Of a stretch of DNA of 64,000 nt, positions 56,988 to 64,000 are shown one piece after another. The stretch comes from Tepidicella baoligensis. GTDB taxonomy: Bacteria > Pseudomonadota > Gammaproteobacteria > Burkholderiales > Burkholderiaceae_C. The notes beneath the pieces are model-generated. The model was not told the origin of the DNA. It ran no database searches and saw nothing but the letters and a program-made list of their open reading frames with translations. Both the position numbers and the translations under genes were made by a program. The stretch's first letter is position 1. The number at the start of each line of letters is the position of its first letter. Where the stretch lies: assembly GCF_013432195.1 (NCBI RefSeq), contig NZ_JACCDB010000005.1, positions 1 through 64,000 of the forward strand. The letters are read 5' to 3'.

Positions 56988-58181
56988 TCAGCGCCCGGCG
57001 CGCCCCCGTTTACCCGAACCCGGTCGCCTGGAGCCACCGCGTGGAGCGGAACGCGCGTCGGCACCGATGTACCCATAGCTGGTCTGCATCGGGTCGGGCT
57101 GCCCAGACGAACCGGAGGAGCCCGTCCCGCGCTGCCGTCGATCGCCACGGGCGCCTGCAGGCCCGCGAGGCTTGGGCGGACCGTCCACCAGCTTCGGGGC
57201 ACTGGGTCGAGGCCCCTGTCCTTTGCGCCGGGACGGATTGCGGCTGGCCTTGGCCTGCCGGAATACACGGGCCTGGGACTCCAGGGAGCGGTCCATGCCG
57301 GCGGCATCGGTCAAACGGGCCACATCGCGGCTATCGAGTTCCATCCACACGCCACGACGCAGCCCGCGCGGCAGCACCACGGCGCCGTAGCGGATACGGA
57401 TGAGACGGCTGACGGCATGACCGACCGCCTCGAACATGCGACGGACCTCGCGGTTGCGCCCTTCAGCGATCGTCACCCGGTACCAGCAGTTGGCGCCATC
57501 GCCCCCACCCTCTTCGAGGCTGATGAACTGGGCGACACCGTCGTCAAGCATCACGCCGTCGAGCAGCCGCTGCTTTTCCTCGTTGCTCAAGGCGCCGAGC
57601 ACGCGCACCGCGTATTCACGCTGCAGGCCGAAACGCGGGTGCATGAGTTTGTTGGCCAATTCACCTGAATTGGTGAACAGCAGCAGGCCTTCGGTGTTCA
57701 AATCCAGCCGCCCCACCGACTGCCACTTGCCCGTGTGCAGACGCGGCAAGCGCCGAAACACGGTGGGTCGGTTCTGCGGGTCGTCATGCGTGACCACTTC
57801 ACCCGCCGGTTTGTGATACGCCAAGACCCTGGGCGGGGGCGGCGCAATCCGGACCTTGATCGGCTTGCCATTGATCTTGATCGAGTCGCCATACTGGATG
57901 CGCTGCCCCACGTGCGCCGGCTCACCGTTGACCGAAATGCGTCCCTCCAGGATCATCTGCTCCATTTCGAGGCGCGAGCCCAGGCCCGCCTGAGCCAACA
58001 CCTTGTGCAGCTTGGGGGCATCGGCCTGGGGACGCAGCACCCGCTTGCCGGGTGCCGGCACATCCAAGGTCTGGGCCTCGTCGAAATCGCCCGACACCAC
58101 CGTCTCGAAGCGGACGTCATCCTGCGTCTGCTGTGCGAGCGGCGTTACAGGTCGAGAAGCGGGGGTTTCTGGCGTGGTCAT
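56988..58181 (-). CDS. rluB: 23S rRNA pseudouridine(2605) synthase RluB, extended
   Basis: 397 residues: an unusual N-terminal extension (about 45 residues), an S4 RNA-binding domain ([20 protein letters not shown]), and the RsuA/RluB catalytic domain with [14 protein letters not shown] (Asp nucleophile). The last 90 or so residues are a basic, Pro/Gly/Arg/Ser-rich disordered tail, which makes the protein longer than E. coli RluB (291). The start is the ATG at 58181, overlapping the scpB stop by 4 bases (ATGA). Confidence 0.92.
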   Translation of the reverse strand: MTTPETPASRPVTPLAQQTQDDVRFETVVSGDFDEAQTLDVPAPGKRVLRPQADAPKLHKVLAQAGLGSRLEMEQMILEGRISVNGEPAHVGQRIQYGDSIKINGKPIKVRIAPPPPRVLAYHKPAGEVVTHDDPQNRPTVFRRLPRLHTGKWQSVGRLDLNTEGLLLFTNSGELANKLMHPRFGLQREYAVRVLGALSNEEKQRLLDGVMLDDGVAQFISLEEGGGDGANCWYRVTIAEGRNREVRRMFEAVGHAVSRLIRIRYGAVVLPRGLRRGVWMELDSRDVARLTDAAGMDRSLESQARVFRQAKASRNPSRRKGQGPRPSAPKLVDGPPKPRGPAGARGDRRQRGTGSSGSSGQPDPMQTSYGYIGADARSAPRGGSRRPGSGKRGRAGR

Positions 58182-58777
58182 GTCGGGGCAATGGTCTCGT
58201 TGGGGTGGCAAGGCGGGGCATCGGGATCAGCCGGGTCGAGCCCAGGCAGGAAATCGTCGCCAGCAGACCGGTCTTCGAGCGGTGGCAAGGCGTCCAGGGA
58301 GGCCAGGCCCAAGTCGTCCAGGAATTGCCGGGTGGTGGCATACAGGGCTGGGCGGCCGACGGTTTCTTTGTGACCGATCACCTCGATCCAGCCCCGATCT
58401 TCCAACTGCTTGAGGATGGCCGAGTTGATGGTGACGCCACGGATATCTTCCATATCACCCCGGGTCACGGGCTGCCGGTAGGCGATGATGGCCAATGTTT
58501 CGAGAACGGCCCGGCTGTATTTGGGCGGTTTTTCGGGGTGCAGCCGGTCCAGGAACGGGCGCATCTCGGGACGGCTCTGGAAGCGCCAGCCACTGGCCAG
58601 GCAAACCAGCTCCACGCCCCTGCCCGACCAGGCCAGTTGCAGGTCGGCCAGTAGACGACGCAGGGTGTCTGGCGACAACGCACCGTCGAACAGGGCCGCC
58701 ATGTCGCGCAGCGAAAGCGGCTCAGGCGCGCAAATGAGCGCGGTTTCGAGGATGCGCCGGGCATCCGCCGTGTTCAT
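58178..58777 (-). CDS. scpB: Segregation and condensation protein B
   Basis: 199 residues of winged-helix ScpB, a SMC-ScpA complex subunit in chromosome segregation. N-terminal [19 protein letters not shown] and the signature [21 protein letters not shown] (shown in part) are clear. The start is the ATG at 58777. scpA is not in the window. It precedes rluB, as commonly observed, and is separated by 87 bases from rluD. Confidence 0.93.
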   Translation of the reverse strand: MNTADARRILETALICAPEPLSLRDMAALFDGALSPDTLRRLLADLQLAWSGRGVELVCLASGWRFQSRPEMRPFLDRLHPEKPPKYSRAVLETLAIIAYRQPVTRGDMEDIRGVTINSAILKQLEDRGWIEVIGHKETVGRPALYATTRQFLDDLGLASLDALPPLEDRSAGDDFLPGLDPADPDAPPCHPNETIAPT

Positions 58778-58864
58778 GTTCCGAGGGTCCGTGCCAAGAG
58801 GGATGATGATCCCGATGCCCGTGCTGGGCGCCACCCCACACCGATGCACCGGCGCCAGGGTCGA

Positions 58865-59932
58865 TCAGAAAAGGGAGGCAGGTTCGTCCACGTCGACCTG
58901 CCACAGATGCTCCAGATTGTAGCGCAGGCCCGCCGAATCCACCGCGGCCGCGATGTCGGACGGTACCGGGCTGACGCACTGGAGCGCCTCACCCGTCATG
59001 GGGTGCCGGAACGCGAGCACGTGAGCGTGCAGCGCCTGCCGCTCCAACCCCCATTGCAGCCGGCCGCCGTACAGCGTGTCGCCCACCAGCGGGTGACCGA
59101 GCCAGGCCATGTGTGCGCGGATCTGGTGGGTGCGACCCGTGTGCAGCTTACAGCCGACCCAGCACACGGCAGGCTGGGCATCCAGCAGGCGCACGCGAGT
59201 CAGCGCCGGCTTCGCGCCCGCCGCATCGACCGGCAGCACCGCCATCCGCAAACGCTGCCGGGGATCGCGACCGATCGCCCCCCGCACCTCCCGATCGGTT
59301 TGTCCCGACCAAGACCCGTGAGCCAGTGCCACGTACACGCGATGCATCCGGCGCTCAGCGATCATGCGCACCAAAGCGTCACAGCAGGCGACGGTTTTGG
59401 CCACCACCATCAGGCCGCTGGTGTCCTTGTCGAGACGATGGACGATCCCCGCCCGAGGGAGCCGGGCCGCTCCCTCGTGATGGGCCAGCAGGCCGTTGAG
59501 CAAGGTTCCGCGCCAATGGCCGGCGGCGGGATGGACCACCAGCCCCGCCGGTTTGTCCAGCACCAGCAAGTGTTCGTCCTCGTACACCACGGCCAACGCC
59601 ATGGGCTCCGCCACGAAGGCGCTGGCCTGCGCAGTCGGCCGCAGCTCAACCTGGAGCTCCTCACCGGCACGGACCTTGGCAGCGGGCTTGGTGGCGGGCC
59701 GCCCATTGACACGCACCGCCCCCTGGGCCAGCAACTGCTGCAGCCACGAACGCGAAAACTCGGGCAACAGGGCCGTCAACACCTTGTCCAGCCGCACCCC
59801 ATGGTGATCGACCTCGGCGCTGAAACGCCGGATCTCGACCGGATGCCCGGATTCGTCTTCGGCGCCGCCAACCTCCGTCGCGAGATCCTCGTCCGCCAAG
59901 GCGTCTTCGTCGGCCACCGGCTCCATGGCCAT
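58865..59932 (-). CDS. rluD: Ribosomal large subunit pseudouridine synthase D
   Basis: 355 residues: an acidic N-terminal extension, an S4 domain (RLDKVLTALLPEFSRSWLQQ) and a RluA-type catalytic domain with HRLDKDTSGLMVVAK (Asp nucleophile). RluD makes pseudouridines 1911, 1915 and 1917 in helix 69. The start is the ATG at 59932 or 59926; neither has a strong ribosome site. It is divergent from bamD, with only about 55 bases between starts, the same neighbourhood as in E. coli and Neisseria. Confidence 0.94.
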   Translation of the reverse strand: MAMEPVADEDALADEDLATEVGGAEDESGHPVEIRRFSAEVDHHGVRLDKVLTALLPEFSRSWLQQLLAQGAVRVNGRPATKPAAKVRAGEELQVELRPTAQASAFVAEPMALAVVYEDEHLLVLDKPAGLVVHPAAGHWRGTLLNGLLAHHEGAARLPRAGIVHRLDKDTSGLMVVAKTVACCDALVRMIAERRMHRVYVALAHGSWSGQTDREVRGAIGRDPRQRLRMAVLPVDAAGAKPALTRVRLLDAQPAVCWVGCKLHTGRTHQIRAHMAWLGHPLVGDTLYGGRLQWGLERQALHAHVLAFRHPMTGEALQCVSPVPSDIAAAVDSAGLRYNLEHLWQVDVDEPASLF

Positions 59933-59935
59933 CGA

Positions 59936-59941
59936 TATAAT
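59936..59941 (+). promoter_or_regulatory. Probable bamD promoter -10
   Basis: A perfect TATAAT at 59936-59941 on the plus strand sits 46 bases before the bamD ATG and directly against the rluD start codon. A -35 would fall inside rluD and is not a good match. The element is the only promoter-like sequence in the short divergent gap. Confidence 0.5.
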
Positions 59942-59987
59942 GGGTTTCGTCAATTCCTGATCCCGCTGTCGCAAAGGTGTGCACTTG

Positions 59988-60809
59988 ATGTTTCTGCGTC
60001 GATTATCCGTTGTCACTCCTGCGCCTCGATGGTGGGCGGTGGTCAGCGTGGCTGTGTTGCTCAGTGCATGCGCGAGCAAGACCCCCGATGACCCGACGGC
60101 CAACTGGAGCCCCAACCGGATCTACGCCGAAGCCATCGACGAACGCAACAGTGGCAACTTCGAACGCGCGGTCACGTTGTTCGAAAAGCTGGAGGGGCGC
60201 GCTGCGGGAACCCCTCTGGCACAGCAGGCCCAACTCGAAAAAGCCTACGCCCACTACAAAGCCGGGGAACAGGCCCAGGCCATCGCCACGCTGGACCGCT
60301 TCATCCGCCTGCACCCGGCCAGTCCGGCCCTGGACTATGCCCTGTACCTCAAAGGGATCGTGAACTTCAATGACAACCTCGGGTTGTTCGGCTCCATTTC
60401 ACGACAGGATCTCTCGGAACGCGATCAAAAAGCGGCCAGAGTGTCTTTCGAGGCTTTCCGCGAACTCGTGGAACGCTTTCCGGATTCGCGCTATGCACCC
60501 GACGCCCGGCTGCGGATGACCTACATCATCAACTCGCTGGCCCAATCCGAGGTGCATGTGGCCCGGTACTACTTCAACCGGGGGGCCTATGTGGCCGCGC
60601 TCAATCGCGCCCAAACGGCCGTGACCGAGTATCAGGGGGTTCCGGCCGCCGAGGAGGCGCTCTATATCATGCTGCGCTCCTACGAGGCTCTGGGCATGAA
60701 CGATCTGGCTGCAGACACCCGCCGCATTCTGGAAAGCAATTTCCCGCAGAGCCCTTTCCTCACCCAGGGCTTTCAGCGCGACCGTGGCCCCTGGTGGAAA
60801 CTGTGGTGA
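59988..60809 (+). CDS. bamD: Outer membrane assembly lipoprotein BamD
   Basis: 273 residues. Lipoprotein signal peptide ending at the lipobox (VLLSAC); mature part is five TPR repeats (YAEAIDERNSGNFERAVTLF; AQLEKAYAHYKAGEQAQAI; the C-terminal EEALYIMLRSYEALGMNDLA). BamD is essential, contacts BamA POTRA5 and nascent barrels. The ATG at 59988 has an AAAGG ribosome site; an in-frame GTG at 59979 is less well placed. It is transcribed divergently from rluD. Confidence 0.95.
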   Translation: MFLRRLSVVTPAPRWWAVVSVAVLLSACASKTPDDPTANWSPNRIYAEAIDERNSGNFERAVTLFEKLEGRAAGTPLAQQAQLEKAYAHYKAGEQAQAIATLDRFIRLHPASPALDYALYLKGIVNFNDNLGLFGSISRQDLSERDQKAARVSFEAFRELVERFPDSRYAPDARLRMTYIINSLAQSEVHVARYYFNRGAYVAALNRAQTAVTEYQGVPAAEEALYIMLRSYEALGMNDLAADTRRILESNFPQSPFLTQGFQRDRGPWWKLW

Positions 60810-60848
60810 CTCGGCACTGAAACGCCAAACCCACAGCACACCCCAAAC

Positions 60849-60874
60849 AAAAACCGGCACGAGGCCGGTTTTTT
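60849..60874. terminator. Bidirectional terminator between bamD and rplI
   Basis: AAAACCGGC-type arm and GCCGGTTTT-type arm form a 10-bp stem with a 5-base loop (60859-60863), with A residues on the left (60849-60853) and a T run on the right (60869-60874). It ends bamD on the plus strand and the rpsF-priB-rpsR-rplI transcript on the minus strand. Confidence 0.9.
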
Positions 60875-60925
60875 CATCGACGTCACCAGCCGGGCACAGG
60901 GCCGGCCGGCGGGATTCACGGTCGA

Positions 60926-61378
60926 TCAGGCAGTCTCGCCGAGCACCGAGACGTTGACATCCACCAGCACGTCGGTGTGCAGGCTGACCTGGACGGTGTA
61001 GTCACCCACGTTCTTGAGCAGACCATTGGGCATACGGATCTGGGCCTTGGTCACGGCAAAGCCCTGCTTCACCAGTTCATCGGCAATGTCGTGATTGGTC
61101 ACGGAGCCGAACAGGCGCCCGTCCACACCGGCCTTCTGGCTGATCTTGATGGTGTAGCCTTGGAGCTTTTCGGCCAGAGCCCGGGCTTCGGCCAGTTTGG
61201 CGGCGGCGGCTTTTTCGAGTTCGGCGCGGCGAGCCTCGAACTCGGCCACGGCGGCCTGGGTGGCACGGCGGGCGCGACCGGTGGGGATCAGGAAGTTGCG
61301 GGCGTAGCCGTCCTTGACCTTGACGATATCGCCGAGGTTACCGAGGTTGACGACTTTGTCGAGCAGGATGATTTGCAT
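60926..61378 (-). CDS. rplI: 50S ribosomal protein L9
   Basis: 150 residues. N-terminal [32 protein letters not shown]-type domain (shown in part as NLGNLGDIV), the connecting long helix (about 40-75) and the C-terminal RNA-binding domain. L9 binds domain V of 23S rRNA and influences reading-frame maintenance. It ends the rpsF operon; 17 bases separate it from rpsR. Confidence 0.97.
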   Translation of the reverse strand: MQIILLDKVVNLGNLGDIVKVKDGYARNFLIPTGRARRATQAAVAEFEARRAELEKAAAAKLAEARALAEKLQGYTIKISQKAGVDGRLFGSVTNHDIADELVKQGFAVTKAQIRMPNGLLKNVGDYTVQVSLHTDVLVDVNVSVLGETA

Positions 61379-61395
61379 GATGTGGCTCCTTCCGA

Positions 61396-61677
61396 TCAGA
61401 CGCGGTGCTGGTCGGTGTAAGGCAACAGGGCCAGGAAGCGGGCACGCTTGATGGCGGTGGTCACTTGGCGCTGGTAGATGGCGCGGGTGCCAGTCAGGCG
61501 GGCGGGGATGATCTTGCCGTTCTCGGCGATGAAGTCACGCAGGACGTCCACGTCCTTGTAGTCCACTTCTTCAACGCCTGCCACGGTGAAGCGGCAAAAC
61601 TTCTTGCGCTTGAATAGCAGGGACTGGGTGTTGCGCTTGGGGCGCTTGTCTTTGTTGGTACGCTTGGGGGCAGCCAT
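61396..61677 (-). CDS. rpsR: 30S ribosomal protein S18
   Basis: 93 residues. Basic N terminus ([14 protein letters not shown]) and core [19 protein letters not shown], then [16 protein letters not shown] and [13 protein letters not shown], all typical of S18, which binds S6 on the platform of the 30S subunit. Gene order rpsF-priB-rpsR-rplI is the standard operon. priB ends 12 bases upstream. Confidence 0.98.
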   Translation of the reverse strand: MAAPKRTNKDKRPKRNTQSLLFKRKKFCRFTVAGVEEVDYKDVDVLRDFIAENGKIIPARLTGTRAIYQRQVTTAIKRARFLALLPYTDQHRV

Positions 61678-61689
61678 GGTGGTGCTTCC

Positions 61690-61998
61690 TTAAATCGGTT
61701 TGAAATCTTGTATGTGGAACACGACGCCTTTTCCGTTGCGGGCGTTGGTGAGAAATCCTCGGGCATCGAGATCGATGCCAAGCGGCTGAAGACTCAGAGA
61801 TTCGGCAATGGCACCGAACACGATGGCCTTGAGCTGCAAGGTGACCTGACGAGCCTGACCGGCTTCTAGTTGCTCGGAGCGATGCTCCAATAGCACATCG
61901 ACCACAGGCACCCCCGCTGGGGTATAGCGCAAGGTCGCCCTCTCGAGCAGCATCGCGGTGATGGTCAGATGGTTGGCCGAAGCGGATGTCACACCCAC
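61690..61998 (-). CDS. priB: Primosomal replication protein PriB
   Basis: 102 residues of a single-strand DNA-binding OB fold: ERATLRYTPAGVPVVDVLLEH and TLQLKAIVFGAIAESLSL, ending FHIQDFKPI. PriB helps PriA restart collapsed replication forks. It has the conserved position between rpsF and rpsR. The start is the ATG at 61998, 8 bases after rpsF. Confidence 0.93.
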   Translation of the reverse strand: MGVTSASANHLTITAMLLERATLRYTPAGVPVVDVLLEHRSEQLEAGQARQVTLQLKAIVFGAIAESLSLQPLGIDLDARGFLTNARNGKGVVFHIQDFKPI

Positions 61999-62006
61999 GG
62001 AAACGC

Positions 62007-62372
62007 TTACGCCGCGGCCTCCTGCTGTTGGTTCTTGCGAGCCTCTTCACGCTCGACGGCCTTCATCATCGCGGAAGGAGCGGTTTCGGCCTTCTTCTTC
62101 TGGATGACCAGATGGCGCAGCACCGCATCATTGAAGCGGAAGGCGTGCTCCAACTCAGACATCACGGCCTGATCGGCCTCGATGTTCAGGCACAGGTAGT
62201 GAGCCTTGGACAGCTTGTTGATCTGGTAGGCCAGAGGACGGCGACCCCAGTCTTCGACACGATGGATCTGACCGTTGCCGGCCGTGATCATGCCTTTGTA
62301 GCGTTCCAGCATGGCTGGAACCTGTTCACTCTGATCCGGATGGATCAGCATCACGATTTCGTAATGACGCAT
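62007..62372 (-). CDS. rpsF: 30S ribosomal protein S6
   Basis: 121 residues. [20 protein letters not shown] at the N terminus, then [20 protein letters not shown] and [22 protein letters not shown], typical of S6 (ferredoxin-like fold). The ATG at 62372 has an AAGGAG ribosome site. It is the first gene of the operon, downstream of a strong promoter and a structured leader. Confidence 0.98.
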   Translation of the reverse strand: MRHYEIVMLIHPDQSEQVPAMLERYKGMITAGNGQIHRVEDWGRRPLAYQINKLSKAHYLCLNIEADQAVMSELEHAFRFNDAVLRHLVIQKKKAETAPSAMMKAVEREEARKNQQQEAAA

Positions 62373-62393
62373 GCAGACTCCTTGTGGATGAAA

Positions 62394-62422
62394 GCCGCCC
62401 CCGGCGTCAACAGGGGTGCAGC
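62394..62422 (-). other. Hairpin in the rpsF leader; candidate S6:S18 binding structure
   Basis: Within the roughly 60-base leader, CCCC (complement arms 62399-62402 and 62413-62416) with outer pairs GC/GC can form an irregular hairpin containing a CCG triplet near a GGGG side. Leaders of rpsF operons in many bacteria carry an S6:S18 binding motif with a bulged CCG. The match here is by feature and position only; the fold was not computed. Confidence 0.4.
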
Positions 62423-62436
62423 AAGGTTAGCCAAAC

Positions 62437-62466
62437 ATTATAAGCCTGCATTGAATTGCCGGTCAA
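62437..62466 (-). promoter_or_regulatory. rpsF operon promoter
   Basis: On the minus strand TTGACC (complement of 62461-62466) and a perfect TATAAT (complement of 62437-62442) are spaced 18 bases apart. The -35 overlaps the stop codon of the upstream symporter gene. The leader to rpsF is about 60 bases. This is the best sigma-70 promoter in the window. Confidence 0.8.
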
Positions 62467-64000
62467 GATCGATGCCGCTCTCCCCCGCTGGACGGCTCCT
62501 CCCAGCGGGGCGGGAGCCGGCTGCCACCCCGAACGTATTCGACCAGCGCTTGCACGTGGGCAGGTGGACGGGGCGTGAGCAAACTGACCAGCACCATGAC
62601 GGCAAACCCCACGGGCACGCCGAACACGCCGGCCGAAACCGGCTGTATGCCCCACCACAGATCGATTGGAGCCGTGACCCCGAAGGCCGAACGCAACCAG
62701 GGCTGGTTGAGCACCATGTAGTAGAACGTGACGCCGAGGCCACTGATCATGCCGGCGACGGCCGCCACGGCGGTGGTGCGTTTCCAGAAAATGCCCAAGA
62801 CCAGAGCCGGGAAGAATGCAGCCGCCGCAATGGAAAATGCCGATGACACCAGGAACAGGATATCCGCAGGCTTCTGCGCGGCCACGTAGGCGGCGGCCAG
62901 CGCCACCATCAGCAACAGCACCTTGGAGATCGTGACCCGTCGCGCGGTGGCAGCGTTCGGGTCGATCATTTTGTAGTAGAGGTCATGGCTGAGCGCGTTG
63001 GCGATCGTCAACAGCAGCCCGTCAGCCGTGGACAAGGCTGCCGCCAGCCCGCCTGCCGCGACCAGCCCGGCGATCACGTAAGGCAGCCCGGCGATCTCGG
63101 CGGTGGCCAAGACGATGATGTCCGCGCCGATGGAGATTTCGTTGAGCTGCAAGATGCCGTCCAGATTGACATCCTGCACGCGCAACAGGTCGGCATCGAC
63201 ACGGCTCCAGGCGGCCACCCAGGCCGGCAACTGGTCGAAGGGGGTGCCGACGAGCACGTTGAACACCTCGAACTTGACCAGCACCGCCAGAGCCGGCGCA
63301 GTGAAGTAGAGCAGGCCGATGAACAAGAGCGACCAGGTGACGGACTGCCTCGCCTGACGCACATCGGGCACGGTGTAGTACCGCATCAGGATGTGGGGCA
63401 GTGCCGCCGTGCCCAGCATGAGGCAGAACACCAGTGCCAGGAAGTTGCGCCGCGATTCGGTGAAGATTTGGCGCTCCTCCGGACTGCCATGGGGATCTCC
63501 CGCGAAGGGCTGGGCGTGCGGCTGCATCCCGTTGAGCGGCTTCGATTTCGCCTGTGCCTCCGCCAGCTGACGCGTCCACAGTTCGCGCGCACTGGCTTCG
63601 TCGCGGGGCATGCGCGAGAGCGCCTTTTCGGCTTCGGCGATCTCGGAGGCCATGCCGTTGAAGTCGCGCAAGGCATCCAAATGCCGCTCGGCCATTTGAC
63701 GATCGTGCAGCAACGCAGCGCCGGGGTCCTGCAACTTGTCCTCCAGAATGCCCGCTTGGTGTTGGTAGATCATGCGCACCTGGATTTCGGCCTCGTCCTC
63801 GGTCAGTTCACGCTCGCGCTCGGTGATTTTCTGGAGCTGCTGGCCGTAGATCAGTTGCGGAATGGGAAAGCCGGTCTGCTTGATCGACAACCACACCACC
63901 GGCAGCATGTAGGCGATGATGAGGACGATGTACTGCGCCACCTGGGTCCACGTCACGGCGCGCATGCCTCCGAGGAAGGAGCACACCAGAATACCGCCCA
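62463..64000 (-). CDS. Sodium:solute symporter, long form (VC_2705-like), C-terminal part
   Basis: The start lies beyond the right edge; at least 511 residues are present. About nine TM helices are visible (e.g. VAQYIVLIIAYMLPVVWLS, NFLALVFCLMLGTAALPH, VLLLMVALAAAYVAAQ, VGFAVMVLVSLLTPRP). It belongs to the SSS family close to acetate permease ActP. A roughly 120-residue soluble insert (ITERERELTEDEAEIQ to HGSPEERQIF), rich in charged residues and likely coiled coil, marks the long-form subgroup, whose partner is usually a small DUF4212 protein encoded upstream. A loop near the middle has an EF-hand pattern (see findings). The substrate is probably a short-chain carboxylate; this is inference. 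Confidence 0.85.
   Translation of the reverse strand, partial: GGILVCSFLGGMRAVTWTQVAQYIVLIIAYMLPVVWLSIKQTGFPIPQLIYGQQLQKITERERELTEDEAEIQVRMIYQHQAGILEDKLQDPGAALLHDRQMAERHLDALRDFNGMASEIAEAEKALSRMPRDEASARELWTRQLAEAQAKSKPLNGMQPHAQPFAGDPHGSPEERQIFTESRRNFLALVFCLMLGTAALPHILMRYYTVPDVRQARQSVTWSLLFIGLLYFTAPALAVLVKFEVFNVLVGTPFDQLPAWVAAWSRVDADLLRVQDVNLDGILQLNEISIGADIIVLATAEIAGLPYVIAGLVAAGGLAAALSTADGLLLTIANALSHDLYYKMIDPNAATARRVTISKVLLLMVALAAAYVAAQKPADILFLVSSAFSIAAAAFFPALVLGIFWKRTTAVAAVAGMISGLGVTFYYMVLNQPWLRSAFGVTAPIDLWWGIQPVSAGVFGVPVGFAVMVLVSLLTPRPPAHVQALVEYVRGGSRLPPRWEEPSSGGERHRS

Noticed and set aside
58844-60091. 415-codon plus-strand frame opposite rluD, running into the bamD start
   Set aside because: Overlaps two real genes and has no homologous features.

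Overview
The window looks like a chromosomal segment of a GC-rich beta-proteobacterium of the order Burkholderiales, most likely Comamonadaceae or a close relative. This rests on three things visible here: the order of the envelope and translation genes (rpsB-tsf-pyrH-frr-uppS-cdsA-dxr-rseP-bamA-skp-lpxD-fabZ-lpxA-lpxB-rnhB), the order ndk-rlmN-pilF-rodZ-ispG-hisS-yfgM-bamB-der-hfq-hflX-hflK-hflC-hisZ-purA, and the presence of PhaR, PriB and a short RNase R. The assignment is inference, since no 16S gene is present. Almost all DNA is coding. I saw no IS element, prophage, CRISPR array or integrase.

Layout: 1-2820 holds the start of aceF and all of aceE (minus strand), divergent from a FixL/DctB-like sensor kinase and a FixJ-like response regulator (2981-6160), followed by folD. 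From 7053 to 27911 every gene lies on the minus strand. Read in the direction of transcription these are rpsB, tsf, pyrH, frr, uppS, cdsA, dxr, rseP, bamA, skp, lpxD, fabZ, lpxA, lpxB, rnhB, a SpoU-type methyltransferase, carA, carB, greA and a DUF4149 membrane protein. This one run links translation, isoprenoid and phospholipid supply, outer-membrane assembly and lipid A synthesis; hairpins and a second promoter before carA subdivide it.

From 28060 to 41253 the strands alternate: a fused NAD(P)HX repair enzyme, YggT, RNase R, two tandem tRNA-Leu(CAG) genes with their own promoters and terminators, rimO, phaR, an SDR reductase, a single-domain ChrA, rlmB, a LolD/YbbA-like ATPase head-to-head with tesA, mnmH, a cystathionine beta-lyase and a purine-type phosphoribosyltransferase.

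From 41295 to 59932 the genes are again all on the minus strand (rluD, scpB, rluB; then ndk through hflC; then hisZ, purA, the phosphoribosyltransferase and metC). bamD follows on the plus strand, converging on the rpsF-priB-rpsR-rplI operon through a shared terminator. The window ends inside a long-form sodium:solute symporter.

The window is mainly core genome. I found no clear unprecedented system. The most interesting points are the two-component pair divergent from aceEF, an EF-hand-like loop in the symporter, a candidate S6:S18-type leader before rpsF, the tandem tRNA-Leu units, the orphan half-size ChrA, start codons shared across a CATG by two divergent genes, and hairpins inside the rpsB and carB-greA transcripts.
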